Shown here piece after piece: positions 13,641-13,691 of a DNA stretch of 13,691 bases. The notes below the pieces were generated by a model. That model was not told the origin of the DNA, searched no databases, and saw only the letters and a program-made list of their open reading frames with translations. The stretch is from CAYJEQ01 sp964369235 (GTDB taxonomy: Bacteria > Bacillota > Clostridia > Oscillospirales > Ruminococcaceae): the NCBI GenBank assembly GCA_964369235.1, contig CAYJEQ010000073.1, positions 1-13,691 on the forward strand. Reading direction: 5' to 3'. The position numbers were made by a program, and so were the translations under genes. Every line of letters starts with the position of its first letter. Positions within the stretch are counted from its first letter, which is position 1.

Positions 13641-13691
13641 AACACTCTTCACTTTTCACTCTTAACTATTCACTTATAAATAATCCTAACG

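Larger units (their letters stand above)
13469..13666. mobile_element. MITE-like element with imperfect terminal inverted repeats
   Basis: The sequences at 13469-13492 and 13643-13666 are inverted copies matching at 20 of 24 positions, with the shared core GAAAAGTGAAGA. They bound about 198 bp that has no coding capacity. The interior holds two copies of a 48-bp unit with two small hairpins each and a linker of TAAGTAATAG-like sequence. Size, inverted ends and absence of a transposase gene fit a miniature inverted-repeat element or a related dispersed repeat. Target-site duplications were not identified, so mobility is inferred. Confidence 0.55.

Overview
The window reads as chromosomal DNA of a low-GC anaerobic Firmicute, probably of the class Clostridia. 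The evidence is AT-rich intergenic DNA, sigma-A promoters close to TTGACA-17-TATAAT, strong Shine-Dalgarno sites, hairpin terminators, and leucine and arginine codons leaning to CTA and AGA. I cannot name a genus. No tRNA, rRNA, CRISPR array, phage gene or transposase is visible.

Layout. (1) Bases 1-162 are the 3' end of a gene for a protein with a QNGYPQ-repeat linker and a C-terminal zinc ribbon. (2) Bases 163-718 hold no gene but contain a GC-rich perfect hairpin and a terminator-like hairpin. (3) An IclR-family regulator (773-1504) has its own promoter and terminator. (4) A six-gene operon runs rightward from a strong promoter at 1597-1625: an M24 pita-bread-fold hydrolase, a complete three-part TRAP transporter (DctP lipoprotein, DctQ, DctM), and two more M24-fold proteins. 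(5) Bases 8154-8525 hold no intact gene, only what may be decayed coding DNA. (6) A bidirectional terminator (8526-8578) separates the rightward operon from leftward genes. (7) The leftward genes are an aconitase-family hydratase of the YbhJ type, a PrpF-family isomerase of the YbhH type, and a LysR-type regulator. (8) The right end carries a MITE-like element of about 200 bp with imperfect inverted ends and an internal 90-bp-period duplication.

How the parts may work together. The TRAP system should import a small organic anion, because its binding protein keeps the carboxylate-binding arginine. It is co-transcribed with three M24-fold proteins, and none of them has a full set of M24 metal ligands. 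This fits a non-peptidase hydrolase role, as known for creatinase and ectoine hydrolase, better than ordinary peptide cleavage. The leftward isomerase and hydratase match the E. coli ybhD-ybhH-ybhI-ybhJ set without the YbhI carboxylate transporter, and a carboxylate-type TRAP system lies in the facing operon. One reading is a single import and catabolism island for an unsaturated or substituted di- or tricarboxylate with a hydrolysable amide-like group, under IclR and LysR control. That link is inference: the two halves face each other, have different regulators, and may be unrelated.

The least described part is the M24-TRAP-M24-M24 operon. Its first and last genes are paralogs, and the last has lost both metal-binding aspartates.
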